Part shown: positions 6,951-8,130 of the stretch, one piece after another
Position numbering within the stretch: position 1 is the stretch's first letter
How the letters are laid out: each line of letters opens with the position of its first letter
Source of the DNA: a bacterium
GTDB lineage: Bacteria; Verrucomicrobiota; Verrucomicrobiia; Chthoniobacterales; Terrimicrobiaceae
Assembly: GCA_009920585.1 (NCBI GenBank)
Contig: RFZT01000101.1
Span: 1-8,130 of the forward strand
DNA: 8,130 nucleotides
Reading direction: 5' to 3'
Position numbers and translations under genes: made by a program
Notes under the pieces: model-generated
Told to the model about the DNA's origin: nothing
Databases searched by the model: none
What the model saw: the letters and a program-made list of their open reading frames with translations, nothing else

Positions 6951-8130
6951 CTATCCAGCCGTTTTCTCGGTGGGAGTTTCCTCTTGTTTGGAATGGGTGA
7001 TGACAAAACCCAGTTTCTCGCCATCCTTTTGGACAGCAACAGTATCACCCGGCTTGATGTGACCACGCAGAACTTCTTCGGCCATGGGGTCTTCGATGTA
7101 ACGCTCGACCGCACGGCGCATCGGACGTGCCCCATACGTTGGGTCGTATCCCTTGGTGATAAGAAACTCCATCGCCGTGGCATCCAGCGTGAGATGGATG
7201 TCCTTGAGCTTAACGCGCTCGATCACTTTCTTCATTTCCAGATCCACGATTTTAACGAGATCGTCCTTTTTGAGGGTATGGAAGACAATGAGGTCGTCGA
7301 GGCGGTTCAGGAACTCGGGTTTGAAGACGCGCTTGGATTCCTCGAGGATTTTCTCGCGCATAACATCGTAGTTTTCGGAATGGGCGGGCGCCCCGAAACC
7401 GAGCGACGTTTGCTTCTTGATCAATTCGGCTCCGACATTCGAAGTCATGATGATGATCGTATTGCGGAAATCGATTTTGCGACCGAGGGAATCGGTGATT
7501 TTTCCTTCCTCCAAGATCTGAAGGAGAAGGTGCATGACGTCAGGGTGGGCCTTTTCGATCTCATCAAAAAGCACAACCGAGTAAGGTTTGCGGCGAACGG
7601 CTTCGCTCAACTGACCACCCTCTTCGTAGCCGATGTAGCCGGGAGGTGATCCAATGAGGCGGGAGGCCGTGAATTTCTCCATGTATTCACTCATGTCGAT
7701 CTGGATGAGAGAATCAGCCGTGCCGAACATGAATTCCGCGAGCGTGCGGGCGAGGAAGGTTTTTCCGACACCTGTCGGTCCAAGGAAAATGAACGAACCA
7801 ATCGGGCGCTTGGGGTCTTTCAGATCAGCGCGGGAGCGGCGAAGGGCCTTGCTGATCGCTACAACGGCTTCGTTTTGTCCGATGACCTTGGTCTCGAGCT
7901 CGCTCTCCATGGCGAGGAGCTTTGCTGTCTCTTGTTGCTCGATGCGGGAGAGAGGCACACCGGTCCACTTGGATAGGACCTGCATGATCTCATCGGCAGT
8001 GACGATGACTTCCTTCTCTTCTTTATTGGTGCGCCAAGTCGCGAGAACACTATCGAGCTTGTCCTTCGCTTGCTTCTCGGAATCGCGGAGCGCGGCGGCC
8101 TTCTCGAAATCCTGAGATTTGATGGCGCCT
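6951..8130 (-). CDS. clpC: ATP-dependent Clp protease ATPase subunit ClpC, C-terminal part (5' end outside window)
   Basis: The reading frame is open to the right edge and 392 residues are visible. It starts in a UVR-type region (AIKSQDFEKAAALRD, visible residues 2-16) and the WTGVPLSRI segment, followed by the complete second AAA+ module. That module has Walker A GPTGVGKT (7758-7781), Walker B VVLFDE, the pore-loop stretch GSPPGYIGYEEGGQLSE, sensor-1 TSN, an arginine-finger region PEFLNRLD and sensor-2 GAR. The loop LGFG after sensor 1 corresponds to the ClpP-binding LGF/VGF loop, which separates this protein from ClpB. The protein should unfold substrates as a hexamer and feed them to ClpP in the cytoplasm. 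The N domain, first AAA+ module and start codon are off the window; the internal Met at 7985 is not the start, because conserved sequence continues upstream. It ends with a short polar tail and TAG at 6951-6953, followed by a terminator. Confidence 0.96.
   Translation of the reverse strand, partial: GAIKSQDFEKAAALRDSEKQAKDKLDSVLATWRTNKEEKEVIVTADEIMQVLSKWTGVPLSRIEQQETAKLLAMESELETKVIGQNEAVVAISKALRRSRADLKDPKRPIGSFIFLGPTGVGKTFLARTLAEFMFGTADSLIQIDMSEYMEKFTASRLIGSPPGYIGYEEGGQLSEAVRRKPYSVVLFDEIEKAHPDVMHLLLQILEEGKITDSLGRKIDFRNTIIIMTSNVGAELIKKQTSLGFGAPAHSENYDVMREKILEESKRVFKPEFLNRLDDLIVFHTLKKDDLVKIVDLEMKKVIERVKLKDIHLTLDATAMEFLITKGYDPTYGARPMRRAVERYIEDPMAEEVLRGHIKPGDTVAVQKDGEKLGFVITHSKQEETPTEKTAG

Noticed and set aside
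6879..7649. A 256-codon plus-strand open frame opposite clpC
   Set aside because: It is antisense to the conserved second AAA+ module of ClpC, has no recognisable domain, and starts inside the terminator gap without a ribosome site.
6951..7985. Treating the Met at 7985 as the start of a short Clp-like protein
   Set aside because: The frame stays open to the right edge. The 48 codons upstream encode a typical ClpC UVR/middle region, so the gene is cut by the window edge.
1..8130. CRISPR arrays, insertion sequences, tRNA or rRNA genes, prophage or defence genes
   Set aside because: No regular repeat-spacer pattern, transposase-like frame, terminal inverted repeat pair or RNA-gene-like sequence was seen on either strand.

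Overview
The window most resembles the chromosome of a Gram-negative bacterium outside the Proteobacteria, with Verrucomicrobiota or a related PVC-group lineage as my best guess. The reasons are as follows. It carries a ClpC-type Hsp100 (with UVR motif and an LGF loop) next to a tripartite RND efflux system, which needs an outer membrane. It has a small exported protein of a type I associate with verrucomicrobial genomes. Most starts lack a recognisable Shine-Dalgarno sequence. This placement is inference; no marker gene is present.

Layout, left to right. Bases 1-178 hold the possible tail of a plus-strand gene that begins outside the window. Its frame stays open from base 2 to a stop at 173-175, three bases before the next ATG. 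At 179-796 (+) is a small class I SAM-dependent methyltransferase of the Methyltransf_24 type. Everything else lies on the minus strand. Read in the direction of transcription, this is the 3' part of clpC (from the right edge to 6951), an intrinsic terminator (hairpin about 6897-6930), a 244-residue exported protein of unknown function (6876-6142), a lipoprotein-type RND periplasmic adaptor (6085-4862), an AcrB/MexB-type RND transporter (4856-1701) and a cation diffusion facilitator (1698-841). The CDF gene is convergent with the methyltransferase across a 44-base gap that shows no convincing terminator.

The adaptor, RND and CDF genes are separated by only 5 and 2 bases and are almost certainly one transcript. 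The exported-protein gene is 56 bases upstream in the same orientation and is probably its first gene. The adaptor and RND pump should form a proton-driven tripartite exporter for organic compounds. The proton-relay residues (Asp408, Asp409, Lys941, Arg971, Thr978) are all present, and the adaptor carries an intact TolC-docking motif, so a TolC-like outer-membrane channel must be encoded elsewhere. The CDF would add divalent-metal export across the inner membrane. No regulator gene is visible.

I see no mobile element, CRISPR array, RNA gene or clearly new defence or biosynthetic system. The most interesting items are the unassigned exported protein leading the efflux operon, the coupling of an HAE-1 pump to a CDF metal exporter, and the very compact clpC terminator junction. 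The window is otherwise fairly ordinary chromosomal DNA.
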